The position numbers and the translations under genes were made by a program. Shown here piece after piece: positions 27,252 to 34,278 of a stretch of 64,000 nucleotides of DNA (the first letter of the stretch is position 1; every line of letters starts with the position of its first letter). Origin of the DNA: Pseudomonadota bacterium (lineage in GTDB: Bacteria > Pseudomonadota > Alphaproteobacteria > Acetobacterales > Acetobacteraceae). The stretch covers positions 1 to 64,000 of the forward strand of contig JAJXXT010000158.1 of the NCBI GenBank assembly GCA_021780935.1. Reading direction: 5' to 3'. The notes under the pieces were generated by a model. It did not search any database, was not told where the DNA came from, and saw only the letters and a list, made by a program, of their open reading frames with translations.

Positions 27252-27355
27252 CGCGTTTGTGTCGTAGCGTTTGCCTTGAAGCGTTTGTCTAAGCGGCACT
27301 TAAGCGCGCGTTTAAATAATTTGCGCTTAATGAGCGCGTGCGCTATTCTGTGCGC

Positions 27356-27814
27356 ATGGTTCACCCCTCTCTCCACTTTAGCGATTGGGCGCCCGTTGAA
27401 ATCGAGCGGCTGCGCGCACGAGCGGATGCGCTTGAACTTGCGCTTATGCAATATCACGAAGCCGCCGCTGCGCCGCCCCATCCATCAGATGCTGGCAGAG
27501 AGCTGAAAGCGCTTTGGACAAAAACGCCTACCCCTTCCCGTGTGAGAGCATCTTCGTCCCGGCGCCGAAAGATTGGGAAATATGATGGACTTGTAGAAGC
27601 GTTTACGGAAGCCAACCGCGTTCTTACGATCGACGATATGGTGCGTATCGCGGCAGAACGCGGCGTGGAAATTGGACGCCACGTTCTCCGGTCTCTTGTT
27701 TTCAACCAAAAGAAGGCCGGTCGCGCGGTGCCGGAAAAAGATGGCTATCGCTGGCGCAGCTTACAAACGGAAACGGCGTCCGCCCCTTCCGGGGAGAACG
27801 CCGTTACGAGTTAG
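27356..27814 (+). CDS. IS passenger protein with a winged-helix-like C-terminus, unknown function
   Basis: A 152-residue protein (an ATG at 27338 would add six residues). The N-terminal third has a helix SDWAPVEIERLRARADALEL that looks like a coiled-coil. A Pro/Ser/Arg linker follows. The C-terminal 60 residues (KYDGLVEAFTEANRVLTIDD...GVEIGRHVLRSLVFNQKKAG...KDGYRWR) have the helix-turn-helix-wing rhythm of small DNA-binding or phage replication modules. No family is recognised with confidence. It lies inside the IS and faces the transposase; it may be cargo or assist transposition. Confidence 0.6.
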   Translation: MVHPSLHFSDWAPVEIERLRARADALELALMQYHEAAAAPPHPSDAGRELKALWTKTPTPSRVRASSSRRRKIGKYDGLVEAFTEANRVLTIDDMVRIAAERGVEIGRHVLRSLVFNQKKAGRAVPEKDGYRWRSLQTETASAPSGENAVTS

Positions 27815-27884
27815 GGGGCAGCAGTTTCGCCGGGGACGGACTTTGGACCCAGAACCGACGGGTTAGACTCCCGTTGCCTCCACC
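27814..27884 (+). other. tRNA/tmRNA 3'-end-like sequence inside the IS
   Basis: GGGGGCA (27814-27820) can pair with TGCCTCC (27875-27881, one G-U) as a 7-bp acceptor stem followed by ACC. Just before it lies a T-arm-like ACGGG-TTAGACT-CCCGT. The 3' half reads like the end of tmRNA. The T-loop lacks the invariant C56, no anticodon stem forms, and the CCA is ACC-C, so it is a decayed or mimic structure rather than a working tRNA. Confidence 0.35.
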
Positions 27885-27985
27885 CTCTTTCACTCCATAA
27901 CCGCAAAGGGGCCAAACCTTGGCCGGAGCAACCCCTGCGCGGCGCGTTCAACCCCATTACCGGCTAAGACCCGGAGGAGTATCCC

Positions 27986-28015
27986 ATGTGGCAAGCCGTC
28001 TTGTTAGAACTGTAG
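27986..28015 (+). CDS. nine-codon leader peptide ORF inside the IS
   Basis: A near-perfect Shine-Dalgarno GGAGGAG (27973-27979) lies 6 nt before an ATG that opens only MWQAVLLEL and stops at 28013. It precedes a long stem-loop (28033-28099) and the passenger ORF at 28103, an arrangement like an attenuator leader. Expression is not proven. Confidence 0.35.
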   Translation: MWQAVLLEL

Positions 28016-28032
28016 GGCTGATGCTCTGGCAG

Positions 28033-28099
28033 TGCTAACATCGGCTCGGACGGCCGTGGTCGGGGAAACCCGGTCACGGCGTCAAGCCATTAGGTAGCA
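28033..28099 (+). other. 67-nt stem-loop capped by a GAAA tetraloop in the IS
   Basis: The core 28049-28083 is GACG, a bulged G, then CCGTGGTCGGG, loop GAAA, CCCGGTCACGG, CGTC: 15 pairs, two of them G-U. Outside it GGCT (28043-28046) pairs with AGCC (28085-28088) and TGCTA (28033-28037) with TAGCA (28095-28099). The passenger ATG begins 3 nt after the stem. The G-U pairs favour the plus-strand RNA or its complement as the structured molecule. There is no T-run, so it is not a simple terminator. Confidence 0.5.
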
Positions 28100-28102
28100 A
28101 AA

Positions 28103-28327
28103 ATGCCCGAATTCGTCAAGTTATTCCGCGACTTGTCTCTCTCAAAAGCGCTTAGAGAGAGGCGGTTAGAGGATTTTATCAAGCAGGAAGAATCCCTTAG
28201 CGTAGGGCCGATTGATCGGCACGTCTTCGATAAAGCCGTCGCTGAGGCTGTCATACAGCCCCAATCAGCAGATCAAACATCCCGTTCACCATCTGCCGAT
28301 GGTTCGCGCGGAAAGCGAACTCGCTGA
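28103..28327 (+). CDS. small IS passenger ORF, unknown
   Basis: A 74-codon ORF. The first 50 residues (MPEFVKLFRDLSLSKALRER...DFIKQEESLSVGPIDRHVFDKAVAEAV) look like a genuine charged helical protein; the last 24 overlap the 3' end of the convergent transposase by 77 bp and are low-complexity Ser/Arg. Its start lies immediately after the long stem-loop, with only TAGG as a ribosome site. Function unknown; the C-terminal part may be an artefact of reading through the transposase strand. Confidence 0.4.
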   Translation: MPEFVKLFRDLSLSKALRERRLEDFIKQEESLSVGPIDRHVFDKAVAEAVIQPQSADQTSRSPSADGSRGKRTR

Positions 28328-29177
28328 GATAGCGATCCATGTATTTCCGCGAGACGTGGATGTGCGTTGAGCGGATGGAGTTTTTAAACTGGCGCCAGAA
28401 CGCCTCAACGCTGTTTGTGTGGTGCGTCGCTTCGTGCCGGTAATCGTAGTAGGCAAATTCGCCGGCCCCATGCTTCACGGTGCCGTGCGTATAGCCATCG
28501 TCCGTCAGTAAGCCGTAGGACATCAGCTCGTCGGTCGAGACGATGGAGCCGGGCTCGACATTTTCCAGCACCACTTCGCGAAGAGTCGCCTTCTTTACGT
28601 TGGGGATCACCTGGGTTTCCAGCCGACCGCCACGCTCCTTGAGCCCCATCACAATCGTCTTGCCGTCAGCGCCACGACCACGCTTGCCGGGGCGATGACC
28701 GCCGACATACGCCTCGTCCAGCTCAACGTGACCGCGCAGGATGCCCTCGCCGTCCGTCTTGTCCATCAGGATGCGGATTTGCTGGCCCATGCGCCAGGCG
28801 GTTTTGTAGGTTACGCCAAGGGCGCGTTGCAGTTCCTTGCCGCTCACGCCATGGCGAGTCGTGACAAACAGGTAGATCGCGTAGAACCAAACTTGCAGTG
28901 GCGTGCGGGAGTCTTCGAAGATCGTCCCGGCGCAGGGATACACGTGATGACCGCAATGCGCACAGGAAAAGGCGCGGCGGCTGGCAAGCTTGTGGAACGT
29001 GGACTCAACGCCGCACTTGCCGCAGACGTGCCGCAGCCCATAACGCACCTCCATCACGTGCTGGACGCAAGCATCGTCATCCTGAAAGCGAGCGAAGAAT
29101 TCCCGCACCGAGAACGGCTGGACGTTGCTGATCTTCGTTCCGGAAGTAGAGGCGCGCGGCTGACGGGTGCGAGGCAT
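28251..29177 (-). CDS. IS1595-family transposase
   Basis: A 308-residue transposase. An N-terminal zinc ribbon (Cys52/Cys55, Cys72/Cys75) is followed by a helical DNA-binding region (GVSGKELQRALGVTYKTAWRM, 110-130) and an ISXO2-like DDE core: VELDEAYVGG with Asp154, VSTDELMSYG with Asp216, and HTNSVEAFW with Glu258 in the third catalytic position. The ribosome site AAAGGACG precedes the ATG at 29177. Length is full and no stop or frameshift is present, so it may be active. Confidence 0.93.
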   Translation of the reverse strand: MPRTRQPRASTSGTKISNVQPFSVREFFARFQDDDACVQHVMEVRYGLRHVCGKCGVESTFHKLASRRAFSCAHCGHHVYPCAGTIFEDSRTPLQVWFYAIYLFVTTRHGVSGKELQRALGVTYKTAWRMGQQIRILMDKTDGEGILRGHVELDEAYVGGHRPGKRGRGADGKTIVMGLKERGGRLETQVIPNVKKATLREVVLENVEPGSIVSTDELMSYGLLTDDGYTHGTVKHGAGEFAYYDYRHEATHHTNSVEAFWRQFKNSIRSTHIHVSRKYMDRYLSEFAFRANHRQMVNGMFDLLIGAV

Positions 29178-29218
29178 AGTGGCGTCCTTTCGATGGCGCC
29201 ATTTCTACCTCAAGTCGA

Positions 29219-29243
29219 TACGTGCGTCAAAGGGATAAACCCC
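29219..29243 (-). repeat. right terminal inverted repeat of the IS
   Basis: Reads GGGGTTTATCCC from the right end inward on the minus strand, matching the left end. Confidence 0.9.
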
Positions 29244-29251
29244 TTTTAGAT
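29244..29251. repeat. right 8-bp target site duplication of the IS
   Basis: TTTTAGAT, identical to 27219-27226. Confidence 0.92.
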
Positions 29252-29961
29252 TGCGACGTAAGTTCAGAACGCGGCGGTCGGGATGAAGCACGTTCCGCCT
29301 GCCGATGGCGAGACTCCACTCAAGGCGGAAATGCCGGTTTGCGGGTTGAGATGCCACCGCATAATACCCTGCTGGGGGAGGACATCACGAAAACGCCTGG
29401 GCCGCGTTCCGGACCGACGCAGCAGTTCGAACACCGCCCTTCGCCTGCCCGACATCGGCATGGCGCCGTTTCCGCTGCTTCTCGTGTGTAGCGCATGATA
29501 ACGGGTTCTTCAGCAACCGTTCGAGGTAAGCCCTGGACGGCCCAACTGCGCCCGCTCACTCGACGCGCCTCAAGTTTTAGCGACGCTCACATCCGCGACA
29601 TGCGGAATCCGGCCGATTTGGTATTCCCGCGTCAGATGTTGGCGCAAGAGGTCAAGCCGCCTAAGCGCACGATGGAGCCTTGACGTCTTCCACCGGATCG
29701 GTGGGTGGACACTTGGTCTGCGGGCTGCCTTGTATCCGCTGATCGGATGATCCTCTCCCCCCAGTCGTCCGTGACGCTCAGTTTCTCTACTGCTTCGTCC
29801 ATTCAGGGAGTCACTCTTTCACCATTGCAGCGGCCGTTTATCGAGGATGAGGTCACCGCCCCTTTCCACAAGGCTCACCACCCGAAAATCAAAAAGACAT
29901 TTGCTGAGGTAAGGCCAACCCGCCAAAGGGGCCGAGGCGCATGGCCCCGGCCTTGGAAACA
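29252..29961. other. 710-bp stretch without a recognised gene
   Basis: Right of the IS, ORFs on both strands are short, Ser/Arg/Pro-rich and lack ribosome sites. GC is lower than in the flanking genes. It may hold decayed gene remnants, but I recognise none. The right end contains the terminator of the PEP-CTERM gene. The native leader of the cytochrome bc1 chaperone gene would have been its left neighbour before the IS inserted. Confidence 0.5.
29928..29948 (-). terminator. candidate terminator after the PEP-CTERM gene
   Basis: GGGGCC (29928-29933) and GGCCCC (29943-29948) form a 6-bp stem; on the minus strand it is followed by TTTGG. It lies 14 bp after the stop at 29962. Confidence 0.5.
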
Positions 29962-30579
29962 TCAGGCACGGCGACGGCGGCGCACCACGCCGAGCCCAAG
30001 CACGGCAGCGCCGAGGAGGGTCATCGTGGCGGGCTCGGGGATCGCCGGATGGAAAGAGGTCTGCCAGGAACCGGTGAAGCTTGTCGGCGTGGCCCCATCG
30101 AAGAACACATTGACGAAATAGGAGGAGCCACTGGCCAAGTAGTAGTTGGCGTTCTGTGCTTCGAAGGAGATGGAATCCGGCCCGGTCTGGGTCGCCACCC
30201 AAATGTCACCCGGAATCGTATTGGTATTGCAGAACGTGGTACCACCACGGGAGGACCCACGACAGTCGGCACCGTTGCCCGTCGTGATCGACGCCGCGTG
30301 GATCGGCCCGCCGCCAGTAAAGGTCAGCAACATCCCGAAAGCGTCCATGCTCTCGGCGTAGGTCGCAAGGCCCGAACCCACCCCCGGGCTGCCCCAATTG
30401 TTCAACCCACTCGCCCCGCTGGCGCCGCCATCGGCGTTGAAACTCCAGGTTTCGCCGGGGGAGACCAACGTTCCACTGTTGCCCGAACCGCTGAAGGCAT
30501 AATCGGCGTGTGCCTGCGCCATTGCCAGCATCAACGCAACGCCGACTAAAGCCACCAAACTACCCTTATTGCGCCGCAT
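29962..30579 (-). CDS. PEP-CTERM sorting domain protein
   Basis: A 205-residue secreted protein with an N-terminal signal peptide (SLVALVGVALMLAMAQAHA) and a C-terminal sorting signal: Pro-Glu-Pro (181-183), a hydrophobic helix TMTLLGAAVLGLGVV and a basic tail RRRRRA. Such proteins are cut and anchored or exported by exosortase EpsH, usually in exopolysaccharide-producing bacteria. The middle is Gly/Ser/Asn/Thr-rich beta-type sequence with two Cys (CRGSS...TTFC). A strong AAGGAGCGGAGG site precedes the ATG. No exosortase gene is in the window, so it is an orphan substrate here; polysaccharide genes appear near the right end of the window. Confidence 0.85.
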   Translation of the reverse strand: MRRNKGSLVALVGVALMLAMAQAHADYAFSGSGNSGTLVSPGETWSFNADGGASGASGLNNWGSPGVGSGLATYAESMDAFGMLLTFTGGGPIHAASITTGNGADCRGSSRGGTTFCNTNTIPGDIWVATQTGPDSISFEAQNANYYLASGSSYFVNVFFDGATPTSFTGSWQTSFHPAIPEPATMTLLGAAVLGLGVVRRRRRA

Positions 30580-30934
30580 CCTAACCTCCGCTCCTTAACA
30601 ATCTTATTTTTGAGTAAAAATTAACTCATGTCAATAGCAAACCGGGACAGCAGGCCTTCGCAAATTCGGCAGATATCCGCGCGTGAGCGCCAAATCGACC
30701 CGACGCACGCCCCTTTCCACCGACGTTCAAACCTTATGAGCCAAGATAAAAATTGTTTACCCGTGACGACAGCGGCCCGGGGGCTGCGGCTCGAGTGGAT
30801 GACCCGGGAGGCAGGGTTCGGGCGGTAGCGCAAAGAAAATGGCACTGGACATAACCAACATGGGAACCGGGCGTAGCGTCTGTTCACAGGCATCATTGAC
30901 AGGCACCGGCCTGGCATGGGAGCGCATCGGCGCC
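30580..30934. promoter_or_regulatory. 355-bp divergent region, AT-rich promoter with TGAGT/ACTCA dyad
   Basis: It lies between the PEP-CTERM gene (minus) and bamE (plus). The segment 30590-30645 is the most AT-rich part of the region (poly-T and poly-A runs) and contains TGAGT-N8-ACTCA (30611-30628), a candidate operator for the PEP-CTERM gene. Nothing gene-like is convincing; an in-frame extension of bamE to 30839 is not preferred. Confidence 0.4.
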
Positions 30935-31429
30935 ATGCGATCCCGCGCCCTCCCCGCCCTCGCGCTTGCCACGCTGCTGGCCGGCTGCTCCCCCGGTTTC
31001 TGGTCCTACCGGCCGCAGGTGCGCGGCAATATGGTAAGCCAGGACCAGCTCAAGCAGCTCGTGCCCGGCACCTCGACCGAGGCCGACGCCACCGCCCTGC
31101 TCGGCTCTCCCACCGCGCACGCGACGTTCGACTCCAACACCTGGATCTATATCGGCCAGATCACCACGCCGCAGATCGCGGGCTTCGAGAAAGTGCACAA
31201 GCAGGACGTGGTGGCGCTGCATTTCAGCAACAGCGGCGTGCTGGAAAAGATCGAGCAGAAATCCGCCAAGAACGCCCTGCCGGCGCCGATGATCGCCGGG
31301 GTGACGCCCTCGCCGGGCACCAGCGTCAGCATCCTCCAGCAGATCGTCGGCAATGTCGGGCGCTACACCGCGGCACCGCAAAGCCTCGGCGGCCCGTCCG
31401 GCGGTGCCCCCAGCACTGGCAATTACTAG
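30935..31429 (+). CDS. bamE: outer-membrane assembly lipoprotein BamE (SmpA/OmlA family)
   Basis: A 164-residue lipoprotein. The start at 30935 gives [18 protein letters not shown], with the lipobox LAGC and lipidated Cys18. The SmpA/OmlA domain follows: [26 protein letters not shown] (about 36-61), then NTWIYIGQI and [16 protein letters not shown]. BamE is a BAM-complex subunit that stabilises BamD/BamA contacts at the outer membrane. A C-terminal tail of about 45 residues extends beyond the core. It opens the plus-strand run to pyrB, 4 bp ahead of the pyrB ATG. Confidence 0.88.
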   Translation: MRSRALPALALATLLAGCSPGFWSYRPQVRGNMVSQDQLKQLVPGTSTEADATALLGSPTAHATFDSNTWIYIGQITTPQIAGFEKVHKQDVVALHFSNSGVLEKIEQKSAKNALPAPMIAGVTPSPGTSVSILQQIVGNVGRYTAAPQSLGGPSGGAPSTGNY

Positions 31430-31433
31430 GGCG

Positions 31434-32372
31434 ATGGCGCCCGCCCCGCGCCGCCACCTGCTGCAGATCGAGGGCATGGAACGGCCCGAGATCGACGCCC
31501 TGCTCGACCTCGCCGAAAGCTACGTGTTGCTCAACCGCACCGGCAAGACGCCGCGTGACCTGCTGCGCGGCCAGACGCTGATCAACCTGTTTTTCGAGGA
31601 CTCGACACGCACCCGCACCAGTTTCGAGCTGGCCGGCAAGCGCCTCGGCGCCGATGTGCTGAACATGAGCGTCTCGACCTCCTCGGTGAACAAGGGCGAG
31701 ACCCTGCTCGACACCGCGGCGACGCTGAACGCGATGCATTGCGACCTGCTGGTGGTGCGCCACGACCAGTCCGGCGCGCCGCACCTGCTGGCGCAGAAGG
31801 TCGAGGCAGGTGTCGTCAACGCCGGCGACGGCACGCACGAGCACCCGACCCAGGCGCTGCTCGACGCGCTGACCATCCGCCGCCGGCGCGGGCGCGTCGA
31901 GGGGCTGACCGTCGCGATCTGTGGCGATGTCATGCACAGCCGCGTCGCGCGCTCGAACATCCATCTGCTGTTGACCATGGGCGCGCGGGTGCGCGTGGTC
32001 GGCCCGCCGACGCTGCTGCCGGCCGAAATCGACCGCCTCGGCGTCGAGGTGTTCCACGACATGGCGGCAGGACTCGTGGGCGTTGATGTGGTGATGATGC
32101 TCCGCCTGCAGAAGGAACGCATGGCGCGTGGCCTGGTGCCGAGTGCGCGCGAGTTCTTCCGCTTTTATGGGCTCGATGCCGCGAAACTCGCCGCCGCCGC
32201 GCCCGACGTGCTGGTGATGCATCCCGGGCCGATGAATCGCGGCGTGGAGATCGCCAGCGACGTCGCCGACGACCCGATCCGCAGCGTCATCCGCGAGCAG
32301 GTGGAGATGGGTGTCGCGGTCCGCATGGCGGTGCTCGACCGCCTTACCCGGGCAGCGCTGTCCAATGCCTGA
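31434..32372 (+). CDS. pyrB: aspartate carbamoyltransferase catalytic subunit
   Basis: A 312-residue ATCase that joins carbamoyl phosphate and aspartate in pyrimidine synthesis. The carbamoyl-phosphate site STRTRTSFE (57-65), [11 protein letters not shown] (about 83-93), the aspartate-site motif [13 protein letters not shown] ([11 protein letters not shown]) and HPGPMNRG near 266 are intact. No PyrI regulatory subunit is adjacent. Instead a dihydroorotase-like gene follows 23 bp later, the PyrB-PyrC' class in which the inactive partner is needed for the ATCase holoenzyme. Confidence 0.96.
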   Translation: MAPAPRRHLLQIEGMERPEIDALLDLAESYVLLNRTGKTPRDLLRGQTLINLFFEDSTRTRTSFELAGKRLGADVLNMSVSTSSVNKGETLLDTAATLNAMHCDLLVVRHDQSGAPHLLAQKVEAGVVNAGDGTHEHPTQALLDALTIRRRRGRVEGLTVAICGDVMHSRVARSNIHLLLTMGARVRVVGPPTLLPAEIDRLGVEVFHDMAAGLVGVDVVMMLRLQKERMARGLVPSAREFFRFYGLDAAKLAAAAPDVLVMHPGPMNRGVEIASDVADDPIRSVIREQVEMGVAVRMAVLDRLTRAALSNA

Positions 32373-32395
32373 GACGGCCATGTGTGAGACAGCCC

Positions 32396-33688
32396 ATGCC
32401 TGAGAGCCGGTCTCCCGACACGCTGATCGAGCGCGTCCGGCTGCTCGACCCCGCGACCGGGCTCGACGCCCAGGGCGCGCTGCTGATCCGCGACGGTCGC
32501 ATCGCCGATCTCGGCGTCGGGCTCGGCCGTCCGGATGGCGCGGTGGCCGTCGATGGCGCCGGCGCCGTGCTCTGCCCGGGCCTGGTGGACATGCGCGCCC
32601 AGCTCGGCGAGCCCGGGTTTGAATACCGCGAGACCATCGCCTCCGCCGCCGAGGCCGCCGCCGCCGGTGGCATCACCACGCTCGCCTGCCTGCCGGACAG
32701 CCGCCCGGCGCTCGACGACCCGGCACTGGTGCGCCTGCTGCGCGCCCGCGGCGAGGAAACCGGCTCGCTCACCATCCTGCCCTATGGCGCACTGACGCGT
32801 GGCTGCGAGGGCGAGGAACTGGCGGAAATCGGCCTGCTGCGCGAGGCCGGGGCGGTCGCGTTCAGCGATGGCGGCCGGGCCATCGCCTCGGCGCGGCTGA
32901 TGCGCCGGGCGCTCGCCTATGCAAGGGGCTTCGGCGCGCGCATCGTCCAGCACCCCGAGGACCCCTCGCTCGCCGAGGGCGGCACCGCGACCGAGGGCGA
33001 GATGGCAACCCGGCTCGGCCTGCCCGGCATTCCCGCCGCCGCCGAGGCGATCCTGGTCGCCCGCGACATCCGCCTCGCGGAACTGGCCGGCGGAGCGGTC
33101 CATTTCGCGCATGTCTCGACCGCCGAGGCGCTGGCGCTGATCCGCGCCGCCAAGGCGCGCGGCCTCGCCGTCACCTGCGACACCGCGCCCCCCTATTTCG
33201 ACCTCAACGAAACCGCGATCGGCGCCTTCCGCAGCTTCGCGCGCCTCTCGCCGCCGCTGCGCGCGGAGCCCGACCGGCAGGCGGTTGTGGCGGCGCTGGC
33301 CGACGGCACGATCGATGCCATCGCCTCCGACCACCAGCCGCGCGACGCCGACGACAAGCGCCTGCCCTATGCCCAGGCCGCCGCCGGCGGCACCGGGCTC
33401 GCGACGCTGCTCGCCGTCACCCTCGCCCAGGTGCATGGCGGCCACATCACGCTGCCGCGCGCCGTCGCCCTGCTCACCTTCCAGCCGGCCTCCCTGCTCG
33501 GCAGCGACGCCGGCACGCTGCGGCAAGGTGCCGTGGCTGATCTCTGCCTGTTCGACCCCGAACGCACCTGGCGCGTCGAGTCCGGCGCGCTGCCGGGCAA
33601 GGCGCAGAACACGCCATTCGACGGGCGGGCGCTGGAGGGGCTTGTGCTGGGCACGTGGAAATCCGGGCGGCGCGTGTTCGGCGGATGA
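32396..33688 (+). CDS. pyrC': dihydroorotase-like PyrC' lacking the HxH zinc motif
   Basis: A 430-residue amidohydrolase-fold protein. Active type-I dihydroorotases begin the zinc site with a D-x-H-x-H motif; here it reads VDMRAQL, with Arg67 and Gln69 replacing both histidines. Later elements remain (IVQHPEDPSL, HFAHVSTAEA, IASDHQPRD). It is therefore probably not a dihydroorotase, but the non-catalytic partner of PyrB described in Pseudomonas. A separate active dihydroorotase would be expected elsewhere in the genome. The stop overlaps the plsY start (ATGA). Confidence 0.85.
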   Translation: MPESRSPDTLIERVRLLDPATGLDAQGALLIRDGRIADLGVGLGRPDGAVAVDGAGAVLCPGLVDMRAQLGEPGFEYRETIASAAEAAAAGGITTLACLPDSRPALDDPALVRLLRARGEETGSLTILPYGALTRGCEGEELAEIGLLREAGAVAFSDGGRAIASARLMRRALAYARGFGARIVQHPEDPSLAEGGTATEGEMATRLGLPGIPAAAEAILVARDIRLAELAGGAVHFAHVSTAEALALIRAAKARGLAVTCDTAPPYFDLNETAIGAFRSFARLSPPLRAEPDRQAVVAALADGTIDAIASDHQPRDADDKRLPYAQAAAGGTGLATLLAVTLAQVHGGHITLPRAVALLTFQPASLLGSDAGTLRQGAVADLCLFDPERTWRVESGALPGKAQNTPFDGRALEGLVLGTWKSGRRVFGG

Positions 33689-34278
33689 CGGCCATGCTCA
33701 TCCTTTCAGCCTGCATCGGATATGCGCTGGGCTCGGTCCCGTTCGGCCTGCTGCTGACCCGCGCGGCGGGCGCCGGAGACCTGCGGCGCATCGGCTCGGG
33801 CAGTATCGGTGCGACCAATGTTCTTCGGACGGGACATAAGGGGCTGGCGGCGGCGACCGTGCTGCTCGATGCCGGCAAGGGTTCGGCCGCGGTGCTCGTG
33901 GGGCAGCTGGCGGCGGGCGACGCGGGCGCGCTGCTCGGCGGCCTCGCGGCCGTGGTCGGGCACATGTTTCCGGTCTGGCTGCAATTCCGTGGCGGCAAGG
34001 GGGTAGCGACCGGATTCGGCGTGCTGCTCGCCGCGATGCCGGCGGTGGGCGCCATCGCTGCCCTGCTCTGGCTCGCCATGGCCCTGCTGATCCGCATCTC
34101 CTCGGCGAGCGCGCTGGTGGCCACCGCCTCGGTGCCTTTGCTGGCCTGGCTGCTGGGGCAGAAACTTGTGGCGATCGCGACGGTCGCGGCCATCGCGGTG
34201 CTGGTGTTCATTCGCCACCACGCCAACATCGCGCGCCTGCTCGCGGGCACGGAGCCGCGTATCGGCAGCGGCGCGTGA
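33685..34278 (+). CDS. plsY: glycerol-3-phosphate acyltransferase PlsY
   Basis: A 197-residue inner-membrane enzyme that uses acyl-phosphate to make lysophosphatidate. It has five or more hydrophobic segments and the three family motifs: GSGSIGATNVLRTG (about 38-51), LLDAGKGSAAVL, and HMFPVWLQFRGGKGVAT. The ATG at 33685 overlaps the pyrC' stop, and its TGA overlaps the dprA GTG start, so three genes are coupled. Confidence 0.94.
   Translation: MTAMLILSACIGYALGSVPFGLLLTRAAGAGDLRRIGSGSIGATNVLRTGHKGLAAATVLLDAGKGSAAVLVGQLAAGDAGALLGGLAAVVGHMFPVWLQFRGGKGVATGFGVLLAAMPAVGAIAALLWLAMALLIRISSASALVATASVPLLAWLLGQKLVAIATVAAIAVLVFIRHHANIARLLAGTEPRIGSGA

Larger units (their letters stand above)
27227..29243. 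mobile_element. IS1595-family insertion sequence with passenger genes (2017 bp)
   Basis: The ends are inverted repeats: GGGGTTTATCCC is perfect over 12 bp at both termini (27227-27238, and 29232-29243 in reverse complement) and about 20 of 25 positions agree overall. The perfect TTTTAGAT duplications outside show a single, fairly recent insertion. Inside are a zinc-ribbon DDE transposase (minus), a passenger gene of 152-158 codons, a small ORF and about 290 bp of structured non-coding DNA. Coding inside is less GC-rich than the flanks (AT-rich left 100 bp), consistent with transfer. Passenger genes are a known trait of some IS1595 subgroups. Confidence 0.92.

Noticed and set aside
27814..27884. 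A functional tRNA gene in the IS
   Set aside because: No anticodon arm forms, T-loop position 56 is A, and there is no CCA; listed only as tRNA/tmRNA-like.
28016..28070. Hammerhead-like words CTGATG and GAAAC in the IS
   Set aside because: The CUGAUGA core is incomplete (CTGATGC) and the required three stems do not form around it.
28049..28083. Resemblance of the GAAA-capped hairpin to group II intron domain V
   Set aside because: It lacks the AGC/CGC triad and the two-nucleotide bulge on the 3' strand, and no intron-encoded protein or other domains are present.
29252..29961. Possible decayed transposase or gene remnants right of the IS
   Set aside because: Translations in all frames gave nothing recognisable, so I list only a gene-less stretch.
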